The notes under the pieces: generated by a model
What the model was told of the DNA's origin: nothing
Databases searched by the model: none
What the model saw: only the letters and a program-made list of their open reading frames with translations
Shown here: positions 33,492 to 41,483 of the stretch, in pieces
Numbering within the stretch: position 1 is the first letter of the stretch
Layout of the letters: every line of letters begins with the position of its first letter
NCBI GenBank assembly: GCA_964490935.1
Contig: CAZBEO010000004.1
Span: 20,178-84,177 of the forward strand
Source: JAQVYB01 sp964490935
Lineage (GTDB): Bacteria > Verrucomicrobiota > Kiritimatiellia > RZYC01
Direction: 5' to 3'
Length of the DNA stretch: 64,000 nucleotides
Translations under genes and position numbers: made by a program

Positions 33492-34589
33492 TTATGCCTT
33501 GCGCCCGGAAATGCCCTTGGTGTTCTTATCGATCACGTGGGCCTGTTCTTTCGGGCGGAGGCTGCGCACGGCGGCACCGGCCTGCCACATCTCCGAATCG
33601 CGGATGGTGGCCAGCTCAGCGGCCAGCGCCGTCTGGTAGTCCTTGCGTCCGCATACGGTGATGACGCGCGCGGCTTCCTTGCCGGTCTTCACCCGGTTGT
33701 AGAGTTCTTTGAAGACTGGCGCGACGGCCTTTTTGAATTTGGGTTTCCAATCCAGTGCGCCGCGCTGTGCGGTGGCGGAACAGTTGGAGTACATCCAGTC
33801 CATGCCGTTTTCATCGACCAGGCGGATCAGGCTCTGCGTCAGTTCTTCCACCGTTTCATTGAAGGCTTCGCTGGGCGAGTGGCCGTTTTTGCGGAGGATG
33901 TCGTACTGGGCTTCCATGACACCCGCGAGGGCGCCCATCAGAATGCCGCGTTCGCCGACGAGGTCACTGTTGGTCTCGTTCTCGAAGGTGGTCGGGAACA
34001 GATAGCCGGAACCGATGCCGATGCCGACGGCTATGCAGCGCTCTTCTGCGCGCCCAGTATAGTCCTGATAAACGGCGTAGCTCGAGTTGATGCCTGCGCC
34101 GGAGAGGAAGTTGCGGCGGACGGACGTGCCGGACCCTTTGGGAGCCACCATGATGACATCTACATCGGCGGGCGGAACCACCTTGGTCTGTTTCTGATAG
34201 GTGATGGAGAAACCATGCGAGAAATAAAGCGCATCACCGGGGTTGAGGCATTTCTTGATGGCGGGCCAGACAATGCGCTGGGCGGCATCGGTCACGAGCA
34301 TCTGGATAATCGTGCCTTTGGTGGCGGCTTCTTCGATGTCAAACAGGGTTTTGCCAGGCACCCAGCCATCCTTGACGGCGCGATTCCAGTCGCGCTTGAA
34401 GGCCTTGGACTGGCCGATAATGACGTTCAGTCCGTTTTCTTTCATGTTCAGCGCCTGGGCTGGGCCCTGGACGCCGTAGCCGATCACGGCGATGACTTCG
34501 TTCTTCAGAACTTTGCGTGCCTTGGACAGCGAAAATTCTTTACGTTTGACCACGGTCTCTTTGGAGCCGCCGAAATTAATAATAGCCAT
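33492..34589 (-). CDS. ilvC: Ketol-acid reductoisomerase
   Basis: It isomerises and reduces acetolactate or acetohydroxybutyrate with NAD(P)H in branched-chain amino acid synthesis. The 365 residues begin with MAIINFGGSKETVV. A Rossmann segment lies at IAVIGYGVQGPAQALNMKEN (residues about 33-52), then SHGFSI, APKGSGTSVRRNFL, and the Mg-binding acidic residues in the knotted C-terminal domain (DLVGERGILMGALAGVMEAQ, FNETVEELTQSLI). The extra N-terminal 20 residues and the DYTGRAEERCIAVGIGIG region resemble the longer Bacteroidetes/fungal-type class I enzymes. The gene is monocistronic between a 234-base leader region and a strong terminator. ilvE is in the same window at 39 kb but not adjacent. 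Confidence 0.96.
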   Translation of the reverse strand: MAIINFGGSKETVVKRKEFSLSKARKVLKNEVIAVIGYGVQGPAQALNMKENGLNVIIGQSKAFKRDWNRAVKDGWVPGKTLFDIEEAATKGTIIQMLVTDAAQRIVWPAIKKCLNPGDALYFSHGFSITYQKQTKVVPPADVDVIMVAPKGSGTSVRRNFLSGAGINSSYAVYQDYTGRAEERCIAVGIGIGSGYLFPTTFENETNSDLVGERGILMGALAGVMEAQYDILRKNGHSPSEAFNETVEELTQSLIRLVDENGMDWMYSNCSATAQRGALDWKPKFKKAVAPVFKELYNRVKTGKEAARVITVCGRKDYQTALAAELATIRDSEMWQAGAAVRSLRPKEQAHVIDKNTKGISGRKA

Positions 34590-34823
34590 GTAACTCTCTC
34601 TCCTTCACTGTGGGGACCCGTGGTCCCTGATTTGAACTTCTCGTGTATCGGCGAAGATGTCCCTGCATAAAGAAACACCGTCCGTCGGTTGCGGGGAACT
34701 TGATAGGGCCGAACAGGGGCTTCGTCAAGTCTAAGCTCAAAATAATCCATGCCGGAAACCTTGTGTTCACAGGGGAAAGCCTCTATAACACCGGAGTCTT
34801 CGAGAACTTGGAAGAGATAGTCT

Positions 34824-36026
34824 ATGCGAGTGCTATTCATCAGTAATCGACTTCCTTATGCGGGCGTGACGGGTGGGTATTCCATCATCCATCAGCGTAT
34901 CGAGGGGTTGTGTCGCCGTGGTCACGAGGTGGGGTTGGCCACCTTCCACCGTACAGAGACGCCCGAACAGGTCGAGGCCATGCGGGCGCAACTTTTCGAG
35001 CTGGAACTGGTCGAGGCACCTCGCGACCGCAATCTGCTTCGCCGCCTGTTTGACTATTTTTTCCTGCCAGTCCCTTCGCGGTTTCGTTCCTGCCGGTCGG
35101 TGGCCATGAAGCGCTGTATTGGGGAGATGGTGGAGCGCTCGCATTATGACGTAGTGGTTGCTGAGTTTGCGCGGGTGAGTCAGCACCTCTACAAGAATCC
35201 GTATTTGCCAGCGGTGCGCCGGGTGATTTCATCTCATCGGAGTTTGAGCCTACTGCATCAGAACGAGATCAACTATCTTGGATGGGGGCCCACGGGGGTG
35301 TTTCAGCGGCTTCGCATGAAGGGGATGGAGAGTTTTGAGTTCACGTTGTATCGGAATGCGGACCATGTGCTCGTACTTTCTCCGGAGGAGCGGTATTGGA
35401 TGCAGTCGCGGATTCCGAGTGTGCGGGTTTCCGTGGTGTCGGGCGGCGTGGATACGGCCTTTTTTACGATGCGGACGGAACCGGCTAAGGAGCCGGTAAT
35501 TATTTTCACGGGCAGCTATCGCGACCGCGCGAACGAGGATGCCATGCTGTGGTTTCTGAAGGCTGGCTGGCCTTTGCTGAAGGAGCGCGCGCCGGCGGCC
35601 CGGTTGTTGATCGTGGGCCCGGAAGCGACACCCGCCATGTATGCGGCGGCAGAGCGGGATGCCTCGGTGGAGATGACGGGCTACGTGGATGATCTGCGCC
35701 CCTATTTGCATCGGGCCCGGGTGTTTGTTTGTCCGATTCGGCTTGGTGCGGGTATCCGGACGAAGCTGCTGGAGGCGATGGCTTCGGGGGTGCCGGTGGT
35801 ATCCACTGCACTCGGGGTGCAGGGGCTCCCGGTTCAGGTGGGAGACAATTGCTTCCTAGCGGATCAGCCTTCGATGATGGTGGAATATATCCACCTGCTC
35901 CTGCAGGATGATGCGTTGGCCTACTCCATCGCCCGGCGGGCAAGAAAAATGATTGAGGAGCGCTTTATGCTGGATACAGGCGTGACTCGATTGGAGCAGA
36001 CGCTGAACCGCATTATTGGGCACTAG
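34824..36026 (+). CDS. Glycosyltransferase, GT4 family
   Basis: The 400 residues have the GT-B fold. The N-terminal acceptor half begins MRVLFISNRLPYAGVTGGYS, and the C-terminal nucleotide-sugar half starts near residue 215 (VIIFTGSYRDRANEDAMLWF). The GT4 motif is LGAGIRTKLLEAMASGVPVVST, in which Glu of LLEAM corresponds to the conserved E of the EX7E motif. It transfers a sugar from a nucleotide donor to a glycan or lipid acceptor at the cytoplasmic side of the membrane. The sequence resembles PEP-CTERM/exosortase-linked and sugar transferases such as TuaH-like enzymes. Donor and acceptor are not assigned. Copy C of the double-hairpin repeat starts 3 bases after the stop. Confidence 0.9.
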   Translation: MRVLFISNRLPYAGVTGGYSIIHQRIEGLCRRGHEVGLATFHRTETPEQVEAMRAQLFELELVEAPRDRNLLRRLFDYFFLPVPSRFRSCRSVAMKRCIGEMVERSHYDVVVAEFARVSQHLYKNPYLPAVRRVISSHRSLSLLHQNEINYLGWGPTGVFQRLRMKGMESFEFTLYRNADHVLVLSPEERYWMQSRIPSVRVSVVSGGVDTAFFTMRTEPAKEPVIIFTGSYRDRANEDAMLWFLKAGWPLLKERAPAARLLIVGPEATPAMYAAAERDASVEMTGYVDDLRPYLHRARVFVCPIRLGAGIRTKLLEAMASGVPVVSTALGVQGLPVQVGDNCFLADQPSMMVEYIHLLLQDDALAYSIARRARKMIEERFMLDTGVTRLEQTLNRIIGH

Positions 36027-36028
36027 CA

Positions 36029-36087
36029 CTAGCAGCCTGTCGGGCTTTGGCCCGCCAGGCTGCTAGTAAACAACAGCGAGCTGTTGT
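36029..36087 (-). repeat. Double-hairpin dispersed repeat, copy C (inverted)
   Basis: The large hairpin has arms CTAGCAGCCTGTCGGGC (36029-36045) and GCCCGCCAGGCTGCTAG (36050-36066) with loop TTTG and one mismatch. The small hairpin has arms ACAACAGC (36070-36077) and GCTGTTGT (36080-36087). It lies directly after the glycosyltransferase stop codon, the same position relative to a stop as copy B. Confidence 0.88.
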
Positions 36088-36666
36088 GTCTGTGAGATTG
36101 GTCGATGAAAAGACCGACAACATCCAACTCATAATCGGTATCGAAATCGGCTCATTCGTCATTGTCTCGATCCCATTTATTCAAGACGTTGAAAAGTGGA
36201 GGGCGTCGGGCTCCGACGCCTTGGGTGCGGGGAGTCACTCTGGCAGGAGGAAATTTTTACGGCTGTGGGGTTTTAGGCTTTGACGCCGAGGCACGCGGGC
36301 TGCACGCCGTCCAAGAGTGGAGGTGGACGTGTTGGTAGCGTGGTGCTCGCCGAGCGCCACGTTTTTGTGTGCGGTGATAGCTGACCTCCGTCCGCTCGGT
36401 GAGCAGACGGCTACGCAAGAACAGCGTGCCGGAGGCTGGGTCATCGTTTTTCCAACGATTGGAAAAACCAGTAAAAAAGTTTCCAATGATTGGAAGAAGT
36501 GCCGATAAAGTTTCCAATGGTTGGAAAAATCGGGTTGGAATTTTCCAACGGTTGGAAAAAATATAAATGAGGCGTGGGGCTCCGATGCCTTGTGAAAGTC
36601 ACGCGAGCCGCGTGCCGTCCAGTGGAGGGGCGATGGTGCGCGGGACGTGTGCTGTCCAGAGGGCTT
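36088..36666. other. Intergenic region between convergent genes, with repeats
   Basis: This gap of 579 bases lies between the glycosyltransferase (plus) and the pseudopilin (minus) 3' ends. It holds a GC-rich repeat text twice: 'agtggagggcgtcgggctcc' near 36196 and a related 'cgtccagtggaggggcgatg' near 36615, plus a similar 'gccgtccaagagtggaggtg' near 36307. A four-unit palindrome array lies at 36447-36562. No credible gene is present. Confidence 0.6.
36447..36562. repeat. Four-unit palindrome array, 31-bp period
   Basis: Four copies of a near-perfect palindrome of the form TTTCCAAN3TTGGAAA. Their CCAA cores start at 36452, 36483, 36514 and 36545, exactly 31 bases apart, and the spacers differ. 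The same 31-base spacing appears in arrays at 46418-46467 and 57393-57477. In this location the array is between the 3' ends of two convergent genes. Confidence 0.92.
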
Positions 36667-37329
36667 TTATGGCGTGGCAATTGCGCGGGAGAGGGTGGAG
36701 GTGATCACGCAGCCGACGGGGAGAAAGACTTCGGTTTGAAAGGGTTGTTCGCCTTCGCGTTGCAGTAGGATGCGGGCGGCCTTGGGCCAGTCTTCTTGTT
36801 TGGCGGATTGGCAGGTGGCGCTCCAGGTGCCCTCGTGCAGCATCTCCACCCGAAAGGCGGCGAGGCTGCTCAGTAGGATGTTGGTTTCGGTGTGCGCTTC
36901 GTCGGCGAATGGATTCGGCGTGATTTCTCTTATGAGTTCCCGGTTGTGCCGATCGGTTTCGCGCAGGGCGTAGCGGACGCGCTGGACGGATTGCCATTCG
37001 GGATCACGGCCTTCAAGCGGGTCGGGCACCAGGAAGAGCAGGGTGAGTTCGGAGGCGTTGGTGGAGGTCCCGGTCGGTGCCAGGGTCAGGGAAGCATCGG
37101 CTCCATCGAGCGGCAGGGCGCACATGAGGTCGCGCGAGATTTCATTCAGTAGGCGCATAACGGCCACGGGGCCTTCTTCCCGGTCTTCTGTGCTTTTGTG
37201 TATGGTTATAATCGTTTGATGAATGGAATAGACGACGGAAAGGATGAGGACGGCAATGACCAAGGAAAGGGAGGCTTCCAGGATGGTGAATCCTTTGTTT
37301 CCTGCGCGTGATGGGATGCCTGAAGGCAT
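36667..37329 (-). CDS. Type IV pilin-like/pseudopilin protein (GspJ-like)
   Basis: The product has 220 residues. The N-terminus has a prepilin peptidase site and helix, KGFTILEASLSLVIAVLILS, with the cleavage Gly just before Phe and the Glu at position +5 as expected. The C-terminal domain begins after about residue 45 and contains a long variable segment. Relatives of the GspJ/PulJ minor pseudopilin type share this size. It may be part of a type II secretion or pilus-like system, but no other pil or gsp genes lie nearby. The gene starts 5 bases after the FHA gene stop, so the two are coupled. Start ATG 37329 (MPSGIPSRAGNKGF) is preferred to the longer frame to 37359. Confidence 0.82.
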   Translation of the reverse strand: MPSGIPSRAGNKGFTILEASLSLVIAVLILSVVYSIHQTIITIHKSTEDREEGPVAVMRLLNEISRDLMCALPLDGADASLTLAPTGTSTNASELTLLFLVPDPLEGRDPEWQSVQRVRYALRETDRHNRELIREITPNPFADEAHTETNILLSSLAAFRVEMLHEGTWSATCQSAKQEDWPKAARILLQREGEQPFQTEVFLPVGCVITSTLSRAIATP

Positions 37330-37334
37330 GGCGG

Positions 37335-37835
37335 TTAGTGGGTGTTGATCAAGGTCCACGCAAAGTAGCCGACTCCGGCCAGCGCGCCCGCACCCAGGAG
37401 GACCATCATGGCGTACCAGGCACCTTTGGATTCTCTTACGCGCGTATTGAATGGAGAAATATTGGTGAAAGATTGCGGGGCCGCCGCGCCGGCGGTGTCG
37501 ATTTCCACATCGGTTTCGAGGTAGGCACCGTCGGCTTCGTCGGCATTGGCTTCATCTTCAAAGAGAAATTCAATGGCACCCACCTGCAACAGGTTTTTGT
37601 GCTTTAGGGCCTGATGGATGATGCGTCGGGAATTGATGCGGGTGCCGTTGGTGGAGTTGAGGTCTTCGATGGCGAAGTGTCCGTCTTCTTCGATGATACG
37701 GCAGTGATGACCGGATACGGAGCCGGTATCGAGCGGGATGGAGTTGTCCGGGGCCCGCCCGAGGGTAAAGGGCAGGTTATCCAGTTCAAACCGCTTTCCG
37801 CGGACCTCTTCCGACATGCCAATGAGTACAGCCAT
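37335..37835 (-). CDS. FHA-domain membrane protein
   Basis: The product has 166 residues. The FHA domain occupies about residues 15-90, with TLGRAPDNSIPL, SVSGHHCRI and LNSTNGTRIN as the conserved GR-S-x-x-H-NG pattern of phosphothreonine-peptide readers. An acidic linker (EANADEADGAYLETDVE) and a C-terminal membrane helix (GAWYAMMVLLGAGALAGVGYFAWTLI) follow, so the FHA part faces the cytoplasm. It may read phosphorylation by a Ser/Thr kinase encoded elsewhere. Start ATG 37835 has GGAGA upstream. The pseudopilin gene follows 5 bases after its stop. Confidence 0.88.
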   Translation of the reverse strand: MAVLIGMSEEVRGKRFELDNLPFTLGRAPDNSIPLDTGSVSGHHCRIIEEDGHFAIEDLNSTNGTRINSRRIIHQALKHKNLLQVGAIEFLFEDEANADEADGAYLETDVEIDTAGAAAPQSFTNISPFNTRVRESKGAWYAMMVLLGAGALAGVGYFAWTLINTH

Positions 37836-37935
37836 GATGCTTCTCCAAAAACGCCCGGTGAAAAAAAGCCGCGCATGATCTTGTTGCTGGTGGGCAGTAT
37901 AGGCACCCGCAGGAAGGCTTGTAAAGAAGTAGATT

Positions 37936-38700
37936 TCATTCGTAGACGGATTTTGTCTCTTCCATGAATTCGTAGCCGGTATGGTCCAGCATAATGGGGG
38001 TGATGGAGACAAACCCATCGTCGATGGCCTGCAAATCGGTGTTTTCAGCGTAGTCGCGTCGGTCTTCGAGCGCTTCAATATCACCGTCGAGCCAGTAATA
38101 GACTCGTCCGCGCGGGTCCTGTCGGCGGTGGAAGGTTTCCCTAAAACGTGAGCGGGCGGTACGGGTGACTTTAAACCCTTGGATTTCGTCGAAGGGCCGG
38201 TTGGGAATATTGACGTTGATCAGGCAGTCGGGTGGTGGCGGATGGCGCAGAAAGCGTTCCGCGACGAGCCGTGCGCATTTGCCAGCGGTTTCCCACTGCG
38301 GATGCACAAAGGTGGAGAGGGAAATGGCCAGACTGGGAATGCCGAGAATGGCGCCTTCGGTGGCGGCCGATACGGTGCCGGAATAAATCACACTGATGCC
38401 CGCGTTCGGGCCGAGATTGATGCCGCTGATCACGCAGTCGGGCAGGGTATCCATCAGGGCGCAACAGGCCAGCTTGACGCAGTCGGCCGGGGTGCCGCCA
38501 ACGGCACGTCCGAAAAGGCGACCCTCCCGATGAATGTCCTGAACCTTGAGTGGGTCGGCAATAGTGATGGCATGGCCCACGGCGCTGCGTTCGGCATCCG
38601 GTGCGACCACGCAGAGTTCGCCGAGGCCGGCGAGGCTTTCATACAGCGCCTGAATGCCGGGCGCGTGTATACCGTCGTCATTGGAAAGTAGAATTTTCAT
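37936..38700 (-). CDS. surE: 5'/3'-nucleotidase SurE
   Basis: The product has 254 residues, the normal length. SurE dephosphorylates nucleoside monophosphates and related phosphates with a divalent metal. The signature MKILLSNDDGIHAPGI gives metal ligands Asp8 and Asp9, with further ligands in APDAERSAVGHAITI (Ser in the ERSAVG loop) and SGINLGPNAGISVIYSGT (Asn). The later region RGRVYYWLDGD is also typical. The start at 38700 is fixed by the family N-terminus. The gene lies about 100 bases upstream of the FHA gene start and is divergent from ilvE. Confidence 0.96.
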   Translation of the reverse strand: MKILLSNDDGIHAPGIQALYESLAGLGELCVVAPDAERSAVGHAITIADPLKVQDIHREGRLFGRAVGGTPADCVKLACCALMDTLPDCVISGINLGPNAGISVIYSGTVSAATEGAILGIPSLAISLSTFVHPQWETAGKCARLVAERFLRHPPPPDCLINVNIPNRPFDEIQGFKVTRTARSRFRETFHRRQDPRGRVYYWLDGDIEALEDRRDYAENTDLQAIDDGFVSITPIMLDHTGYEFMEETKSVYE

Positions 38701-38969
38701 GCGGTGAGCTTCGCACGGGGTCAGGTGTTCGGGCAAGCCTGATCTTCCGTCTGGAAGTTAACACAGCGAGTACACTGTTTTGATAAGGTCTTGTTCATAA
38801 ATAAATAGGACGCTGAGGACAGCATCCCTCCCGAATGCGTTCCGCACCAAGTCGCAAGCGGATATCCGGCAACATTAGCATTTTTTGGGATTGCAGGGGG
38901 AGGGTGCGGTGCTATAGTGCGCCTGTTTTTTTGCAGGGTTGGACCTCACACTCACTCAGGAGAATGTTG
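38701..38969. other. Intergenic region between surE and ilvE with repeat copy
   Basis: Divergent 269-base gap. It contains the identical GGACGCTGAGGACAGCATCC unit (38808-38827) with the 'aaataaata' lead-in also seen at 30232. A TATAGT at 38913 could be the -10 of the ilvE promoter with a weak -35 (ATTGCA at 38891, 16-base spacing). Confidence 0.5.
38808..38832 (+). repeat. GGACGCTG-type dispersed repeat, copy 2
   Basis: Identical in its 25 bases to the copy at 30242-30266, including the CTCCC tail and preceding A/T-rich AAATAAATA lead-in. Here the longer upstream part of the composite is missing. Confidence 0.8.
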
Positions 38970-39842
38970 ATGAAAATCTATATGAATGGCAAGTTGGTGG
39001 ACAAGAAGGACGCGAAGGTTTCTGTGTTTGATCACGGGCTGCTGTACGGCGATGGCGTTTTTGAAGGTATCCGCGCTTATAATGGCCTGGTTTTTCAGTT
39101 GGATGAACACATTGACCGTTTGTACGATTCTGCCAAGGCCATCAATCTGGATATCGGCGTATCGAAGAAGACCATGATGAATGCGGTGGTCAAAACCTGT
39201 GCGGCCAACAAAATCAAGGATGGCTATGTCCGTTTGGTGGTGACGCGCGGCGAGGGCACCTTGGGATTGAATCCCTACTTGTGCAAGAAGCCGCAGGTGA
39301 TCATCATCGCGGCGGCGATTCAGCTTTATCCGCCGGAAGTATATGAGCAGGGCCTGAAAATTGTGACGGTCGGCACCACGCGCAATATGTCGGAGGCGTT
39401 GAATCCGCGCATCAAGAGTCTGAATTATTTGAATAATATTCTGGCGAAGATCGAGGCGATCAACTGCGGCGTGATGGAGGCGATCATGCTGAATGGGCAG
39501 GGCTATGTGGCGGAGGCGACGGGTGATAATGTGTTTGCCCTCAAGAACGGCCTGCTGATCACGCCGCCCGCTTGGTGCGGGGCTCTCGAAGGCGTGACGC
39601 GCAATAAGTGCATGGATATTGCGGATGATATGGGCCTAGATGTGTGTGAGGACGTGATGTCCCGCTACGATCTGTATGTGGCTGATGAAGTGTTTCTCAC
39701 GGGAACGGCGGCTGAAATCATTGCGGTGGTGGAAGTGGATGGACGTAAAATCGGAAACGGCAAGCCGGGTGAGGTCACCCGGGCACTGGAAGCCAGCTTC
39801 CGCGATTTCGCCCGGAACAATGGTACGCCCATCAACGGCTGA
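38970..39842 (+). CDS. ilvE: Branched-chain amino acid aminotransferase
   Basis: The product has 290 residues, a fold-type IV PLP enzyme. The N-terminus MKIYMNGKLVDKKDAKVSVF leads into DHGLLYGDGVFEGIRAY, the hallmark of the class. The catalytic Lys lies in NPRIKSLNYLNNILAKIEA, and later motifs (EATGDNVFALKNGLL, EVFLTGTAAEIIAVVEVDG) bind PLP phosphate and substrate. The length and the order of motifs fit IlvE, completing the last step of leucine, isoleucine and valine synthesis, in keeping with ilvC in this window. The start at 38970 has AGGAG 7 bases upstream; an ATG at 38964 is the alternative. D-amino-acid transaminase is a less likely reading. Confidence 0.92.
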   Translation: MKIYMNGKLVDKKDAKVSVFDHGLLYGDGVFEGIRAYNGLVFQLDEHIDRLYDSAKAINLDIGVSKKTMMNAVVKTCAANKIKDGYVRLVVTRGEGTLGLNPYLCKKPQVIIIAAAIQLYPPEVYEQGLKIVTVGTTRNMSEALNPRIKSLNYLNNILAKIEAINCGVMEAIMLNGQGYVAEATGDNVFALKNGLLITPPAWCGALEGVTRNKCMDIADDMGLDVCEDVMSRYDLYVADEVFLTGTAAEIIAVVEVDGRKIGNGKPGEVTRALEASFRDFARNNGTPING

Positions 39843-39913
39843 TTGACGCAGCGCGTTTCCAAAGCCTATTCCGGGCCGGCTTTCCGGTTTCCGGAGCTAC
39901 CCTGGGACAAGGT

Positions 39914-40426
39914 ATGCTGTGCGATAAATGTCAGAAGGCCCCGGCGGTCGTGCATCTTACGCAGGTGACGGATGGTCAGATGAAGAAGATTCACCTGTGT
40001 GAGGCGTGTGCGGCTAAGACGGGTATTGATCTTCAAAAAACCATGTCGGTGACGGATGTGCTGATGGGGCTGGATCATCTGCTGCCGGAATCGGGTGCCG
40101 AAAAGGTGGAGGTGGATGCGTCTTGCCTAAAATGCGGCATCAGCCGCAGTGAATACAAGCGGTGCGGGCGGTTGGGTTGCGCGGCCTGTTACGAGGCGTT
40201 TTGCGACGATCTGATTCCGATGATTCGTGCCGTGCATCATCATCTGCGACATAGCGGGAAAAAGCCGGTGACGCATGGCGCTCCCTCTGCGGATACGGGT
40301 TTTTCGGGGGATTTAAATGCCGCGCTGGCGAAGGCCGTGGAGGTTGAAGATTACGAGACCGCCGCCCGCTTGCGCGACCAGATGAAAGACGGCAACCCGA
40401 TGGGGCAGGAGCGTCATGGAACTTGA
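39914..40426 (+). CDS. mcsA: McsA-like zinc-finger adaptor, UVR domain
   Basis: The product has 170 residues. Four Cys-pair zinc motifs are visible: LCDKC (3-6), LCEAC (about 28-31), CLKC (about 71-74) and CGRLGCAAC (about 82-90). They are followed by a C-terminal UVR helix pair (NAALAKAVEVEDYETAARLRDQMKD). McsA activates the arginine kinase McsB, which marks proteins for ClpC. The stop overlaps the McsB start by 11 bases. In Bacillus a ctsR gene precedes mcsA; here the upstream gene is ilvE and no ctsR is seen, so the regulatory part of the classical operon is missing at this locus. Confidence 0.92.
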   Translation: MLCDKCQKAPAVVHLTQVTDGQMKKIHLCEACAAKTGIDLQKTMSVTDVLMGLDHLLPESGAEKVEVDASCLKCGISRSEYKRCGRLGCAACYEAFCDDLIPMIRAVHHHLRHSGKKPVTHGAPSADTGFSGDLNAALAKAVEVEDYETAARLRDQMKDGNPMGQERHGT

Positions 40427-41483
40427 CCGAATACTCGATCATTCCAGCGTCTGTGTGATGCCGGAGACGGAAAGCGGCATCGTGGTGAGCAGTCGCATTC
40501 GGGTGGCTCGCAATCTGCGAGCGTTTTCTTTTCCCGGTTGGCTGGATGTGGATGGGCGTGTGGAAGTTTGGCGGATGCTGCTTGGGGCGATCGACTCCAT
40601 CCCGGCTTGTTCTGAACGTGTGATTTGTCCCATGAGCGAGCTGACAGAATTGGAGAAGCACCTGCTTTTCGAGCGGCATTTGATCAGCCGGGAAATGATG
40701 GCACGCGGCGAAGGGTGCGGCGTGATTGTTTTTCCGGAGGACGGTTTTTCGCTGATGATCAACGAGGAGGATCATGTCCGACTGCAAGTGTTGGATGCCG
40801 GATTGAATCTGCGAAGCGCACTGAAGCGGGCCGACGCGCTCGATGATGCCATCGAGGCGCAGGCGGAATATGCTTTTTCCTCGAAATGGGGTTATCTGAC
40901 CTCTTGTCCGACCAATGTGGGCACGGGGCTTCGAGCGAGTGCCATGCTGCATCTTCCGGCGCTGGTGCTGATGCAGGAAATGCGTCCGATCATTAACGGG
41001 CTCGGGAAAATCGGCATCGCCGTGCGTGGGCTCTGGGGCGAGAACACCGAGGCGGCAGGGCACATGTTTCAGGTGTCCAATCAGATCACGCTCGGTGATT
41101 CGGAGGAGGGCATTATTTCACAGAACGAGCAGATTGTGCAGGAACTGGTTCAGCACGAAGAGAATGCCCGCATACGCCTGCTCGAAGAAAAGAACGTGCT
41201 GCTGCAGGATTATGTGGGCAGGGCGGTCGGTATTCTGGAAAAAGCGCATCTACTTTCTTCTAAGGAAGCACTGAATCTGCTTTCGGCCCTTCGCCTGGGC
41301 ATCGAACTTGGGTTGATCACGTATCTGAGGCGATCGGTAATAGATGAGTTGTTACTATTGACTCAGCCCGCGCATTTACAGAAGATGTTCGCATCGGATA
41401 TGAAACCCGAAGCGCGCGATCAGGCACGCTCTGAGCTGGTAAAAAAACGTATAACACAACAGACGGGTGATGAAACAACATGA
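40416..41483 (+). CDS. mcsB: McsB protein-arginine kinase
   Basis: The product has 355 residues, an ATP:guanido phosphotransferase domain. The N-terminal part contains VSSRIRVARNLRAFSFPG, and the family signature is CPTNVGTGLRASAMLHLP (Cys about 163) plus the RGEGCGVIVFPEDGFSLMIN region. C-terminal helices about residues 260-330 fit McsB. The enzyme phosphorylates arginine residues on client proteins, directing them to ClpCP; with McsA it forms an active complex. The gene overlaps mcsA by 11 bases and clpC by 4 (ATGA), so the three are translated together. Confidence 0.95.
   Translation: MELDRILDHSSVCVMPETESGIVVSSRIRVARNLRAFSFPGWLDVDGRVEVWRMLLGAIDSIPACSERVICPMSELTELEKHLLFERHLISREMMARGEGCGVIVFPEDGFSLMINEEDHVRLQVLDAGLNLRSALKRADALDDAIEAQAEYAFSSKWGYLTSCPTNVGTGLRASAMLHLPALVLMQEMRPIINGLGKIGIAVRGLWGENTEAAGHMFQVSNQITLGDSEEGIISQNEQIVQELVQHEENARIRLLEEKNVLLQDYVGRAVGILEKAHLLSSKEALNLLSALRLGIELGLITYLRRSVIDELLLLTQPAHLQKMFASDMKPEARDQARSELVKKRITQQTGDETT

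Noticed and set aside
34505..34840. Minus-strand 111-residue open frame upstream of and overlapping ilvC
   Set aside because: It overlaps the ilvC start in another frame and the next gene's start on the other strand; its composition has no signal of a real protein. The 234-base ilvC leader may hold control elements, but I found no recognisable attenuator or T-box.
36447..36562. CRISPR array
   Set aside because: The regular spacing looks CRISPR-like, but the repeat is a short perfect palindrome of about 17 bases, the spacers are only about 14 bases, units number 2-4 and no cas gene is near.
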